Below are positions 1 to 10,132 of a DNA stretch of 64,000 nt, one piece after another (within the stretch, counting starts at the first letter, position 1; each line of letters begins with the position of its first letter). This DNA is from Amyloporia xantha (Eukaryota > Basidiomycota > Agaricomycetes > Polyporales > Adustoporiaceae). The stretch spans positions 186,001-250,000 of the forward strand of contig JAYKKR010000013.1 in assembly GCA_036971615.1 (NCBI GenBank), in the 5' to 3' direction. The notes beneath the pieces were generated by a model. It saw only the letters and a list, made by a program, of their open reading frames with translations. It was not told the origin of the DNA and made no database searches. The translations under genes were made by a program, and so were the position numbers.

Positions 1-2936
1 AGCTCACTTGGCAGGTCAAGTGTATAGCTCGATTTAGCTGTGTCCGCCTTTGCGATTGCAAATGGTCCAATGAAGCGAGGTGTCAGCTTCTTTGCTCGTC
101 CCTTCGGCAAGGATAGATTTTGTGTTGACAAGTAGACCATCTTCCCTACCGCAAATTTGGCTTCCTCAGGCAGCGTGTTTTCTGTACGGCGCCGTTGGTT
201 TGCATGATGAGTCTGTAGGACCCGACTTGCAATTATTGCATCATGTGCAATTACCAGATTTTCGAGAGCCTTCTCTGCAAATGCCTTCACCCCTGGCATT
301 GCTGGTTCACGAGCAAGTACCCGAGTCATGCGAGGCATGTGTCCACCATTCAGCTCAAATGGTGCAAATGTTGTAGACGCATTGATACTCGAGTTGATAG
401 CGAACTCAACCATGGGGAGTTTCTCGACCCAGTCAGTCTGGTCAGGTTTGACTGTACTCCGCAGTATCTGCGAAACCGTTTGTATCGCACGTTCTGATAC
501 TCCATCCGTCTGGGGATGAAATGCTGTCGACATAAGCAGCTTTGTTCCCATTAGACGATGCAGTTCATTCCAAAATTTGGAAGTGAACTTAGGGTCACGG
601 TCCGATACAATTGAGTTGGGTAAGCCATGATGGCGTACCACTTCCCGCAAGTATAACCATGCAAGCTCAGATGCTTTGACTGTGGTCGTGATTGGTACTA
701 GATGTACCATTGACGTGAAGCGGTCAATAACCACCCATAGATAGTCACAGTCCTGTGATAGTGGAAACGGACCCACAAAGTCCATTCCGATAGAACTCCA
801 AGGACGGTCCGGGACAGGCATACTATGGAGCAGTCCAAGTGGCCTCTGGCGAGAAGACTTTGAAGTCTGGCAGATTCCACAGCTCGCACAGAAGCTTGCA
901 ATCTGCTTACCCATGTCGGGCCACCAATACCAACGCCGAACATAGTCAGATGTTCGACGCATTCCCAGATGTCCAAGGGTTTGGTGTGCCTCATCGAGGA
1001 CTATCTCACTCAATAGTCTTCGTCGCAAGGATACTCGGGGAATACAGAGAACCTGGTTGTCGGCATTCTTACGATACCATATGAGTCCCTCGTTGACTGC
1101 GAATAGCTCGTGATCATGAGGTTCAGCCAGAACTTTTGAGAAGAAATGATCCTTCTCATACCCTGCCTTCACCTCCGCGCCGAAGTCAATGATCTGTTCG
1201 ACAATTTTATCCAAAGGTGGGCCCGAAATAGCTGATTCCAGAGCCATAGGGTCATCACCTGAGTCTGTAGGTTGGCGGTGAGCTGGCCTATGTGCCGCAA
1301 GTTCAGTAGCCTCCTGCACCCGCGGTTCGACTTGCTCGACAATCCGTTGTACACGGATCTCAGCCATACGATTATTTGACAGAGTCTCGCCCAACGGGTC
1401 GAGTCGCACATCCGCGGAAACAAAGTCTTGTGGCTCATGCAGCACATCTGCGCCCTCATCTGCGAAGTACCGCGAGAATGAATCAGCTACTCGGTTGGTA
1501 ACGCCTTGGACATATAGCACCTCGTAGTCGAACCTACTGAGGTATTCTATCCACCGCTCAAGGCGATGGGGGAGCTTACGTTTCTCCTGTAGGAAGGTAA
1601 GTGCACGGTGATCAGTCACTATTTTGAAGTGACGCCCAACCAGCTTATCTTCCCACTTCAGCAATGCTTCAAGCACGGCTAGGGCCTCCATCTCGAATGT
1701 ATAATACGCATGCTGTGCAGATGTAAACTTCTTCGACATGAAACCAGCTGGTCGGCAACGGTTCCACTCAGGGCCCTGGCCATAAACTGCGCCCACACCC
1801 GAAGTCGAGGCATCAGTAATCACCCAGATTGGCTCCGAGTTTGCTGGGTCAATTGGCCGCAAGATTGGTGTCTTGCAGGCAAGCACCTTGATGGCGTCCA
1901 GACACTTCTGGTGTAACGGACGCCAATGAAATGCTTGACCGTTTCGCATCATACCACTAAGTGGCGATGTGTAAGCCGAAACATCAGGCATAAAATGTGC
2001 AAGGTACTGTACAAGCCCGAGAAAGCGCTGTACCTCGTTGTAGTTACGAGGGGTTGGCCAGTGCCGAACTCGGGCCATTTTGTCTGTATCAGCATGAAGT
2101 CCCTTGTCATCAATTTGATGACCTAGACAGTCCATATGCTTCGCGAAAAGGTGGACCTTATCCGCATTCAGGTAGAGGTCATTTACACGGAGCTTTGAGA
2201 ACACCCAGTCCAGGTGTTTCTCATGCTCTCTAACTGTGTCCGAAAAGACAAAAATATCATCCAAATAGACATGCAGGAAAATTCCGATTGCATCTCGGAA
2301 GATCGCAGTCATGAGACGTTGAAACGTCGAAGGAGCATTACAATCTCCTTGCTCCATGACGAGACTATGAAATGTTCCATAGACAGTCGCAAACGCCGTC
2401 TTATGCACGTCTTCTGGGACGACACGCACCTGTTCGTATGCCTTGGACATATCGATTTTTGAGCGCATCTTTGCCCGCGCAACGTCGTTCCGGATCTGAT
2501 CCTGATCTGGGAATGGCGTCACATCCTTCAAAGTGTTTGCATTTCGTTTGCGGAGGTCCTTTAGAGGTCGGATATCACCGTCCTTCTTTGGGAGACAAAG
2601 CATCGGAGTGGCCTGACTGACATGACAGGGTACCCACCATCCATTGTCAGTGTACAGTCGGATCTTCTCCAATAGTTTCGGACGTAAGGAATCCGGACAG
2701 CGCGGTAGATAGTGGCTGTACTGCTTATTCTCGTCGATAAGCGGAATCATATGATTGATCTCCCTAAAGGGTGGGAGACCATGTGGACATGGGCCGAGAA
2801 GGCTTGCATTGTCGTCCAGGATTCGCGTACGAATTTCCATGCAGAGTGATTCCTCCATGGTGTTAGTGGTGCTGTCATCAGTCCGCAAACGATGCAGACG
2901 CACCGGAGTTGGTGGAGATGTGCCTCCACCAGCTAG
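1..2936 (-). CDS. Ty3/gypsy Pol: reverse transcriptase, RNase H, integrase (partial, runs off left edge)
   Basis: After the UGA at 2937-2939 the same frame stays open to base 1. In order I read: an RT core with DMSKAYEQ, then the catalytic YLDD box (VYLDDIF, near 2250-2265), which makes this a reverse transcriptase; RNase H with ITDASTSG, the E of FEMEAL and VTDHRAL; an integrase HHCC zinc motif (H-x-H, then CASCGIC, about 890-1010); and the integrase catalytic D (GMDFVGPF), D (SDRDPKF) and E (TDGVSERAIQ). The frame is still open at the left edge, so any chromodomain and the stop are missing. It has no own start in good context and is most simply made as a C-terminal extension of Gag-protease by stop-codon readthrough. 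It copies the element RNA and inserts the cDNA. Confidence 0.93.
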
Positions 2937-2939
2937 TCA
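2910..2939 (-). promoter_or_regulatory. Probable UGA readthrough signal between Gag-protease and Pol
   Basis: On the transcribed strand the Gag-protease frame ends GAC-UGA and is followed directly by CUAG. Five bases after the stop starts a perfect 8-bp stem (UGGUGGAG / CUCCACCA) closed by the six-base loop GCACAU. Pol is in the same frame as Gag, not shifted, so readthrough rather than frameshifting is needed. UGA-CUAG is the best known leaky stop context in eukaryotes, and a stem a few bases downstream is a known stimulator. The function is inferred from these features. Confidence 0.75.
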
Positions 2940-5900
2940 GTCGGAATGTGAATTCAGACCATGAGAGGCATTAGCCCGAGTGCTGTTGCCTGCGCGAGCA
3001 CGTTGGGGAGGTAGTGGCCGCTTACGACGATTAGCGCCAGCCTCCTCCTCACCTGGAAGAAGTGCAGGTATAGTTAGTCCATTCACAACGATGGCGCTTT
3101 TCGCAAAATCCAGGCAGACGCCCAATTTCCGCATGAACGGTGTTCCAAGGACAATGTCATATCTGTCGAGATTTACAACATCGACATAGGCGTCACCCTG
3201 TAGTTGTCCCCAGACAAAGGAAATGTTCGCACCGAAGTTTATTCGGGATCTACTCCCGACACAGCCAAGTTGGAGTACAGCCGGGTTCTCCAGCTCGAAC
3301 GTCTGCACGCCGGACACGCGCGCAAATTCTGGACTAATTGAGTCTGTCGTGCTGCCTGAATCGAACAAGGCGAGAGCTTGCAGCCCGTTCACCGTCACAT
3401 ATGCCGTCAGACAGGTCTGGTCAAATTTCGTGACGGTTGGGCGACGGCCGGTAGGCTGTCGACGGATAGTTGCCCGAGTTGCCACAGGCACGGAAGCAGG
3501 GGCGGGTAGAGCGGCCATCGCACGCATCTCCACGGATGGTGCAGACTCCCGCCCCGAATGCGCCTGGTAGACTGGTGGAGCATCTACTCCGTCGTCACCC
3601 AGGAACTCCTGGGTCATGGCGTGGACAGTTTCTGCAGAGGGATCATCAATATAGTCCCCTGAGGATGGAGGTACCGGTATCAGCTCCAGTACCTGCAGTT
3701 GAGCATTCAACTGTTCGCGAAGCTCGCGCCGCCGGTTGCTATAGGCGATTACATGGCGCTGGGGCGTCTGTAAGTTATCAAGGATGATCTGCCCCTGGTC
3801 CAGCATGCCGCGAACAAGTTCGCGTCGCGCCCACTGCAGGAGCCGGTGTAGAGTATACACCTGCTGACGGAGTTCGTTAGCCTCGGCAATGAAGAGGTCA
3901 TTATCGTGGGCGAGCGCCGCGTTGCGCCAAGCAAGCTGTTCGAAATGTTCCGCCACGATAGGCGGAGATTGGGCCAGGAGGGCACGGAAATCAACCTCCG
4001 CCCATTCTGCCTGCTGCTCTGGTCCATCAGAGACAGTTGCAGGGTCTTCGTCGTCTGCACAGGTAATGAGGCGAGGCATATCGCCATCCTCGTCGTCTGA
4101 CGAACCAGGCTCTGCATATGGCGGTGGATGCGCCAAGATCGTCCTGACTGCGGCATTGTCAACGTACGGTGTGGGCATATCTGCAGCCAACTGTGAGCCT
4201 ATCTGAAGGTCTCGAAGTTCCCTTTCTATGACAGGTAGGTCAGCTACGAACTCCTCGCTGGGCCTCTGCGTTCTCGTGTGGCTAGCACTGGTAGACGGGC
4301 GTACGTGCATCTCAACGATTGGCACACCAGCATCTGTCAGGCTAGTGGATTCATCGATCTCCATATCACCCAACTGTATAAGACGGCGCATCGCACTGAA
4401 ATAAACGACATCGTCATCATCGGCATAGTCATAATATGCAGTGAAGTCATCGTCAGGATCATACTGTGATCCTTCAATGAGCACCAGGTCATCACCAGGA
4501 TCTGCTCCTGCCTCCTGCGGCAGTTCCGCATCAACTGGTTGGCTGACATCCTCAGTCTCGTCACTATTAGGAGTAGATATCTCCGGCAGTGTCGTGGAGT
4601 CCGAGGCAGCGGGCTCGCCCAGCACCCGCGCTGCACGCAGGTTCGCCTTAGTAGATGGAAGTGGGCAGTCCCGCGAAAAATGACCGGAGCCTCCACAATT
4701 ATAGCATGTCTCCTTGCCTGGTTCACGTTTAGGACCATGGGCACGCCCGACACGATTTGACGCGGCGGGGCCAGCAACCTGAGTATCGCGTGTAACACCC
4801 TCACGGCGTGGCGCATTGGTACCTGCCATTGGGCGTTGCAGTTCTCCCCGGCCGCTCTGCGCAGCCAGGAGGTCAGCTCGTCGGACGACACGTACAAACT
4901 TACCTGAAGCCGCCGCAGCCGATCGCGATAAGTTCGCGTTGTATGACCCAATGGTCGTAGACGTGGCTGTGGCCACATTAGACGTGCGCGCTGATCGTTT
5001 ACCACGATAATTGGCAACGGTCCTGTTATTGTGTTCCTGCTGTAGTGCGAGCCTGTGGAGCCTTGTCGGGTGGATTGACTCAAGAGAGACATCTCTCGTC
5101 TTAAGTAGTGGGGCCCGGATCTCGTCAGGTAGCGCATTAGCAAAAACGCGTGTGAACGTGTAATCATCGGGAGGCATAGGCATGCGGGAGGCGTACTTCA
5201 CCATAGCATCCCATAAGCCATTCACCCCGCCATCCTTGCTGTACTCGACGTCGTGGAAGCGGTCTGCAGCAGTGCCCGCATTTGCATGGTGGAGGAAGCG
5301 TTCAAACAACGCGCACATGGCATCGGCAAACGCCATACCGTGGTGCAACGGCGTATCCACGGTATCATTGTACCACTCCGCAGCTCGACCACTTAGGAAT
5401 TGGCCCATAAGCTGGAGCCGTTCCTCATCGAGTTCGGGGCCTACATAGCGGTGCAGCCTCATCCATCTCAGTAGAGATTTGAGCCACCCTTCGAAGGCCT
5501 CGAGATCATCATCCCCTGCGTAACGGTCGGGCGACGGGATGTTTTTGACACCCTTTGGTGCTGCACCATCGGATGAAGAGGTTGTCCGGGAGCCGACTTT
5601 CAGCTGAATGGTCTTACGGATCATGCGCAGGGTGTCCGCAAGAAAGTCATCATTCAACGGAGTTGGTAAATGTTCATTAACCGGATGATTCATCGAATGT
5701 GCTCGAAGGCGCTCTGGTAAGTACGTAGGGCTACGTGTAAAATGTCTACCAAAGTCGCGCAGCGATCGCTGCTCAGCCTCTCCGTCATTGTCTGACGGCG
5801 GCGGGTCATCAGGATCAGGATCATCGTGTGGTCCACCCGGTGGGCGGGGCGGGCGACGACCACCATTGCCCCCCTGTCCAGCACTACCACGAGGGGGTGG

Positions 5901-6968
5901 CGGCGGCCCATTGTGATTGGGCCGTGGCGCGTGGTCACTGCCATCACTGTCCGGCGGGCCCGGGGGTGGGGGTCCACCGTTCTGGCGTGGACCAGCACGG
6001 TTGTCGCGCCTCCGTTGTCGTCCGAATCGTTGTTGTTCGGCAAAGTCCCAAGCCTGAGACTCACGCTCACGGCGTCGGGCCTGAACACCCCGAAACTCCA
6101 GGAAAGTGTCTTGCATCTCCTGGCGAGCTTCATAGGTGGCAGTCGATTCGTCCAAATCGCGTTCACGGAACAGTGCATCCAGCGATGGTGCAACGTTGGG
6201 AACGTCCGCACCAGCCATATGGAGATAATCATCGTCGCCCAGAGGTGGGGACGACGCACGCCGCTGTGGTGCCAGCGAGTTTCGGGGTTGAGGCTGTTCC
6301 GTTAAGACGGGCGGAGCGCTTTGCTGCTGCACGGGTCGTGAATCAGTAACAATCGCTCGCAGCACGGAGACCGACTCATCGTCCATGAGGCCGAGCCTTT
6401 CAAAGAAGGGGGCAAGGCTTTTATGTGAAGCCAACAATACCTCGAGATCTTTGCGAATCTCCGAGTGGATTGCTTCTGCGCGATTTGCCTGTCGGATCGC
6501 GCGTGAGGCGTAGCCAGTGGCGTGACGTGTGGTGGTCGAAGCCACCTCAAGGCTGTCATAGAGACCCTTGTAGATTTCCACCGAACCTGACCAGCCACGG
6601 AAGGCAGCGCGGACCTCTTCCGCAGTGGCGCGGTGGTCCTCGGCGCCATGGGCAAAAGACGTGACGTCCGTCACCGCGGAAGGCTCCGAGCCGTCGAGCC
6701 CGCCGTCGCGGACTGGTGGGCGTACAGGCTCACTTCCAACGTCCCGTTCTGGCCGCTGAGGCCGCCTATGAGGCGGGATAGAGGGCGACGCGAGTGGCTC
6801 ACCTTCACGCGGAGGTTCACCGTGCCCAGTGGGTGCTACGCCAGCGTCGACGCTCGAGCGGCGTCTGTTGGCGTCCTCCGCCACCGTGGCGTCAGGAACC
6901 GGGTCTGGAGCTCGCACTGGCTCCTTTTGTGTTGCCAGGGCAGTCGCAGAGCGAGTCGTGACTGGCAT
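2937..6968 (-). CDS. Ty3/gypsy Gag with zinc knuckle and C-terminal aspartic protease
   Basis: This 1343-residue frame starts at ATG 6968. It has a low-complexity Pro/Gly/Arg-rich N-terminal third, then a retrotransposon gag domain at about residues 480-650 (LKSLLRWMRLHR, FLSGRAAEWYND, FADAMCALFERF). A CCHC zinc knuckle, CYNCGGSGHFSRDC, lies near residue 752, and an acidic linker follows. The C-terminal part is a pepsin-like retroviral protease: ALFDSGSTTDSISP near residue 1200 carries the catalytic DSG, and IVLGTPFM is the flap-side hydrophobic-hydrophobic-Gly motif. Having the protease upstream of the stop means it would be made in Gag-like amounts, unlike elements where PR belongs to Pol. 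The protein forms the particle and processes the polyprotein. Confidence 0.93.
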   Translation of the reverse strand: MPVTTRSATALATQKEPVRAPDPVPDATVAEDANRRRSSVDAGVAPTGHGEPPREGEPLASPSIPPHRRPQRPERDVGSEPVRPPVRDGGLDGSEPSAVTDVTSFAHGAEDHRATAEEVRAAFRGWSGSVEIYKGLYDSLEVASTTTRHATGYASRAIRQANRAEAIHSEIRKDLEVLLASHKSLAPFFERLGLMDDESVSVLRAIVTDSRPVQQQSAPPVLTEQPQPRNSLAPQRRASSPPLGDDDYLHMAGADVPNVAPSLDALFRERDLDESTATYEARQEMQDTFLEFRGVQARRRERESQAWDFAEQQRFGRQRRRDNRAGPRQNGGPPPPGPPDSDGSDHAPRPNHNGPPPPPRGSAGQGGNGGRRPPRPPGGPHDDPDPDDPPPSDNDGEAEQRSLRDFGRHFTRSPTYLPERLRAHSMNHPVNEHLPTPLNDDFLADTLRMIRKTIQLKVGSRTTSSSDGAAPKGVKNIPSPDRYAGDDDLEAFEGWLKSLLRWMRLHRYVGPELDEERLQLMGQFLSGRAAEWYNDTVDTPLHHGMAFADAMCALFERFLHHANAGTAADRFHDVEYSKDGGVNGLWDAMVKYASRMPMPPDDYTFTRVFANALPDEIRAPLLKTRDVSLESIHPTRLHRLALQQEHNNRTVANYRGKRSARTSNVATATSTTIGSYNANLSRSAAAASGKFVRVVRRADLLAAQSGRGELQRPMAGTNAPRREGVTRDTQVAGPAASNRVGRAHGPKREPGKETCYNCGGSGHFSRDCPLPSTKANLRAARVLGEPAASDSTTLPEISTPNSDETEDVSQPVDAELPQEAGADPGDDLVLIEGSQYDPDDDFTAYYDYADDDDVVYFSAMRRLIQLGDMEIDESTSLTDAGVPIVEMHVRPSTSASHTRTQRPSEEFVADLPVIERELRDLQIGSQLAADMPTPYVDNAAVRTILAHPPPYAEPGSSDDEDGDMPRLITCADDEDPATVSDGPEQQAEWAEVDFRALLAQSPPIVAEHFEQLAWRNAALAHDNDLFIAEANELRQQVYTLHRLLQWARRELVRGMLDQGQIILDNLQTPQRHVIAYSNRRRELREQLNAQLQVLELIPVPPSSGDYIDDPSAETVHAMTQEFLGDDGVDAPPVYQAHSGRESAPSVEMRAMAALPAPASVPVATRATIRRQPTGRRPTVTKFDQTCLTAYVTVNGLQALALFDSGSTTDSISPEFARVSGVQTFELENPAVLQLGCVGSRSRINFGANISFVWGQLQGDAYVDVVNLDRYDIVLGTPFMRKLGVCLDFAKSAIVVNGLTIPALLPGEEEAGANRRKRPLPPQRARAGNSTRANASHGLNSHSD

Positions 6969-7091
6969 AGTAGGGGTAGGGGGAGAAATCCTCGCTTGAG
7001 GGCGAAGTGAAAAATTTTCGTAGAAGGTAAAAAAGGGGGTTGCCTAGCTAGAATAGACTTCGTTGATTTAACAACGGCGAGTGTGTAAAAA

Positions 7092-7285
7092 TGTGACGGG
7101 CTTTGCCCGTGGGTGGTCTCAGGAATCACCGAAATACACAGAACCGAGTGTATTGAAACTAGGCGTGCAAGTAGTGATAGAGTAAAAGACAAAAGACCCT
7201 TGTACAGAACGCGTCTCTTCTCCTACGCCGGCGCGGGAATTCCCGGAACGCTCGGCGTGACCCTCGACCGACCATATCCCTTACA
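7092..7285 (-). repeat. Candidate 5' LTR of the Ty3/gypsy element
   Basis: A 194-bp block runs from TGTGACGGG to CCCTTACA on the plus strand, giving the usual TG...CA ends, and sits between the Gag leader and foreign DNA. The other LTR is outside the window, so the borders rest only on the end dinucleotides and position. I found no primer-binding site beginning TGG between the block and the Gag start, so priming is unclear; it may be self-primed or the border may be wrong. Confidence 0.45.
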
Positions 7286-7513
7286 TTTGGTGTAAATGGT
7301 TGGATACATTTATATACCATACTGTCTGCAAATATTATGACATGATTCAGAGTGCAAAATTACACAAAATCATTGAGTAAGGGATATGTCAAAAAATCTC
7401 AAAGCCACCCAAGTTGACCTGGGGTAACCTGAGATGACCTGAGACAACCTGAGAAATCCCAGGTCTGCCAGAGTGACCCAGGTGAACCTAGAGCAAAAGT
7501 GTTTTTCCTGATG
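7286..7513. mobile_element. Element C: truncated end of the CATCAGG TIR family
   Basis: The block ends at 7513 with GTTTTTCCTGATG and contains repeated CCTGAGA/CCTGAG words. It aligns by eye with the right end of B and the reversed left end of A. Its other end is missing and the retrotransposon LTR starts where its interior should continue, so the retrotransposon probably inserted into it or deleted the rest. The AT-rich stretch 7288-7375 matches the base style of the A and B interiors. Confidence 0.7.
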
Positions 7514-8169
7514 GGCTGTTCAGGCTTTCAATGGAAGTGATATGACGTTGAGTACTCCAAGGACGAAGATTTGACGGGAATTAATTATTTCCTCGGTACA
7601 ATGGGAGGGGGAGAATTCAACATCATGATCACTGAGACGGGAATCACTGTGAGCAGAGCAATTGAAGTCGGGACCGTGAAGGAAACACTTATCTCAGTTT
7701 TCTAATCTTCGGTGTGTCTAAATACTAAGGATGGAATTATCGTTGTACTATTACTGAAAGGAGGCACAAGTACCCGCTTGCTCCGTGATTGTAACACAGT
7801 ATTCACGAGTGGAGAGCGAACCTAGAAATGATCATTCTTATCGTCTTTGGGAGTGATGATATCTAAGCTCGAATTCGGAATTGTCCATGTGTGAAGTTCA
7901 CACTATGAACGGGTGAAAAACATAGAATCCCACCTCATGAGGACCATCCATGAGGCCCAACGGACCACGTACAATGGTTACACACACTTTGACACAAATT
8001 ACAGTTGCCTGTAATGCATGTGTGATGTAGGGTAATATCCCACTCGGTGTGGTTCAAGTTTGCGTGTTCGTAACAGTGGTATCTGGAAGACATGATCATA
8101 AGTAGCTATCAGCGTAAAATCAAGACGAACGAAAGTTTTATTGAAGATCAATCAATGCCAACAGATATA
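7514..8169. other. Non-coding spacer between elements C and A
   Basis: No gene, RNA or complete element is recognisable. A purine run near 7602-7612 resembles a polypurine tract, but no LTR follows it. The last two bases (TA) are the target duplication of element A. Confidence 0.5.
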
Positions 8170-8935
8170 CATCAGGAAAAACACTTTTTCTCTGGGGTAA
8201 CCTGGGATACTCTGAGAGATATGAGGTTTTTCAGAGCATCTCAGAGCGCCTCAGAGCATCTCAAGTTATCCTCAATTGCTCTTAGAATACTTAGAATACT
8301 CAGAGTATCTCAGACTAGCTGGTGTTTCTTTGGACAACTCTAGTGTATTTGTAATTCATGATACAATATATTATTACCGAGAAGTGTAATATCTGAGTAG
8401 AAGCAATAAAACAAGCCTAAGATATATCACTTCAAGCCACCACCCACCTCATCACATCACTGGGGAGAGGGGAGAGGTACGCAAAGTATCAACACACTTC
8501 CCACTTGCCACCTTCTCGCCTGCGCCCCGGAGTGTGATGCACACCCAGTGTCTTCCACCCACACCCCCGCCAATGCCCGGCGAGCCTGCGTGCAAGCCAT
8601 ACCCATCGCTCAAACTCCACAAGTCAAAGTCCATCCCGGCTCCTGATCCCGAGTACGAATGTGGGTGCGGGTGCAAGTGCGAGAGCGAGGACAGCAGCTC
8701 ATACTCTGCTCCCACACTGTCGATGAAGCCAGAGCCAACACCCAGGAACGGCCCGAGTGCATCAAAGTGGTGTGAGAGGGCATTGAGAACGTACCGTGCG
8801 TGCTTACAACCATCCCCCATCGCTCATGCATAAATACCGCATCCCCAGCCCCCCTCCCCCCGCCTTCCCTACCACCATGGATGGCAATCACCCCCATCCC
8901 ACACCCACACGTCCTCCTTGCTGCCCACGATCATC

Positions 8936-9775
8936 TTCCTCCTCTCCATCCCCGCCCCGTCCGCGGGTTCACATACACCCACTCCAGCCCGAACACCCGC
9001 TGCATGTCGTACGGGACGCGGAACGACTCGCTCGAGAAGCACTCCCTGTGCGCGCGGTCCACCGCGCAGAACCGCAGCGGTGGCGGGAGCTGCAGGGACG
9101 GGCCACAGGGGAGCGGGTGCGTGCGCGGGAGGGGGCGGAGAGCGGGGAGGGCGAGAGGGTGCAGTTGAAGCGGAGCGGGATTGGGAGGAATGGGTCCGCG
9201 GAGAAGATGACGACCGTTCCAGCATGTGAAGGTGGGCACGGGCGCGTCGTCGCGCATGCGCGCGATTGAGGGGGCGTCGATGAAGTACGGCCAGCTGCAG
9301 GTGGGTGAATGGGTCAGTCTGAGGAGAGAGCGAAACGGCGATGGGCGTACATCGAGCTGGTGAGGTGGCCGAGACGGTCACGGAGCACCCCGCCATGTCG
9401 TACTCTCCCCCCTGGGTCTCCAGCAGCTCGATCACGCTCTCCGGCTTGACGAACACGTCGTTCGAAAACACCACGCGGTCGTACCTGCCCGCCTCCACCA
9501 GCGGCTCCATCGCGCGGTTCCGCACGCCCGCGAGGAAGTTGATGCGGTTGTTGAACGACAGGTCGTCCAGCTTCAGCACCGCGTTGTCGTCGTGTACCAG
9601 TATGCGGTGCGGGACGCCCCGCGCGGTGAGGGTGTCCGCGAGCGAGGTCAATAGCGCCGGCGAGCTGTCAGAGGAGTGGGAATCGACGATCGAGATGAAG
9701 ACGTTGGCGGGGCCAAGGTAGGTGATGAGCGTGAGGAGGGTCGTGCTCCAGTAGGGGAGCACGAGCTAAGGCATC
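8936..9775 (-). pseudogene. GT69 (CAP59/CMT1-like) alpha-1,3-mannosyltransferase fragment inside element A
   Basis: The minus-strand translation has the hallmarks of fungal GT69 mannosyltransferases in order: VFISIVDSHSSD, FLAGVRNRAMEPL, DRVVFSNDVFVKPE, EYDMAGC, then after an intron (about 9302-9386) WPYFIDAP and VPTFTCWNG, and finally PLRFCAVD and WVYVNP. It is broken. The normal N-terminal part and membrane anchor are absent, with a stop just upstream of LPYWS followed by a GA-rich repeat. Right after CWNG the frame slips: VVIFSADPFLP is in another frame, and the later LRFCAV part is shifted again. In fungi the family builds cell-wall or capsule mannan in the Golgi. Its place inside a TIR element indicates capture of a host gene piece. 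Confidence 0.72.
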
Positions 9776-9925
9776 GAGGGCGCCGAGGGCGAGAGCGAGG
9801 GCGGAGAGCAGAGAGCGAGAGCAGAGAGCGCGAGCGAGGGTGAGGGCGTCGAAGGCGCGTCGACGGCGAGGGTGAGGGTGAGGGCGAGAGCGGAGAGCGA
9901 GAGGGCGAGAGCAGAGACCGCTGCA
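9765..9925. repeat. GA/GC-rich simple repeat (GAGGGCGAGAGC-like)
   Basis: About 160 bp of irregular GAGGGCGAGAGCGAGAG-type repeats directly border the 5' side of the captured GT69 fragment and mark where its homology stops. The frames across it are Ser/Leu/Pro-rich artefacts. Confidence 0.8.
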
Positions 9926-10050
9926 GACGTCGACAGCCATTGGCTGGGCATGGACAGTCAGACGACTCAGAGAGGTCAATCAGATAGGCAGCCAGTCCGA
10001 GTCGAAGCCGGTGCACAGAACCCATTGTCGCTAACCCTAGATCAGGCGCA

Positions 10051-10132
10051 GGCTGTCGCGACAGCCTCAGGCTGAAGAGACGTCCACACCGACCCTAACC
10101 CTAGATCAAACTCAGTCTGTCGCGACAGACTC
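10051..10132. repeat. Pair of TCGCGA-centred perfect palindromes in element A
   Basis: GGCTGTCGCGACAGCC at 10051-10066 is a perfect 16-bp palindrome, and AGTCTGTCGCGACAGACT at 10114-10131 is a perfect 18-bp one. Each is preceded by AACCCTAGATCA. Element B carries a related hairpin next to GGATTAGGGT at 15792-15821. Confidence 0.8.

Larger units (their letters stand above)
1..7285 (-). mobile_element. Ty3/gypsy LTR retrotransposon, left end outside window
   Basis: The element is read on the minus strand: candidate 5' LTR (7092-7285), Gag-protease frame (2937-6968), then RT-RNase H-integrase running off the left edge. The domain order PR-RT-RH-IN with integrase last is that of Ty3/gypsy (Metaviridae). 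Apart from the UGA between the two frames I see no stop or shift in nearly 7 kb, so the copy looks young and possibly competent. The 3' LTR and the flanking duplication lie outside the window, so LTR identity cannot be judged. On its right it abuts the terminal part of a CATCAGG-family DNA element and probably inserted into it. Confidence 0.93.

Noticed and set aside
2747..2943. Frameshift between Gag and Pol
   Set aside because: By codon position the YLDD frame and the Gag frame are identical; only a stop separates them, so no -1 or +1 shift is needed.
7602..7612. Purine run as polypurine tract of another LTR element
   Set aside because: No LTR follows and no coding remains upstream.
8534..8833. 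Plus-strand Pro-rich frame in element A
   Set aside because: Low complexity, no domain, and opposite to the captured GT69 fragment; no evidence of a gene.
10028..10105. Telomere-like CCCTAA/AACCCTA words
   Set aside because: Only two isolated occurrences inside element A, tied to the palindromes; not a telomere array.
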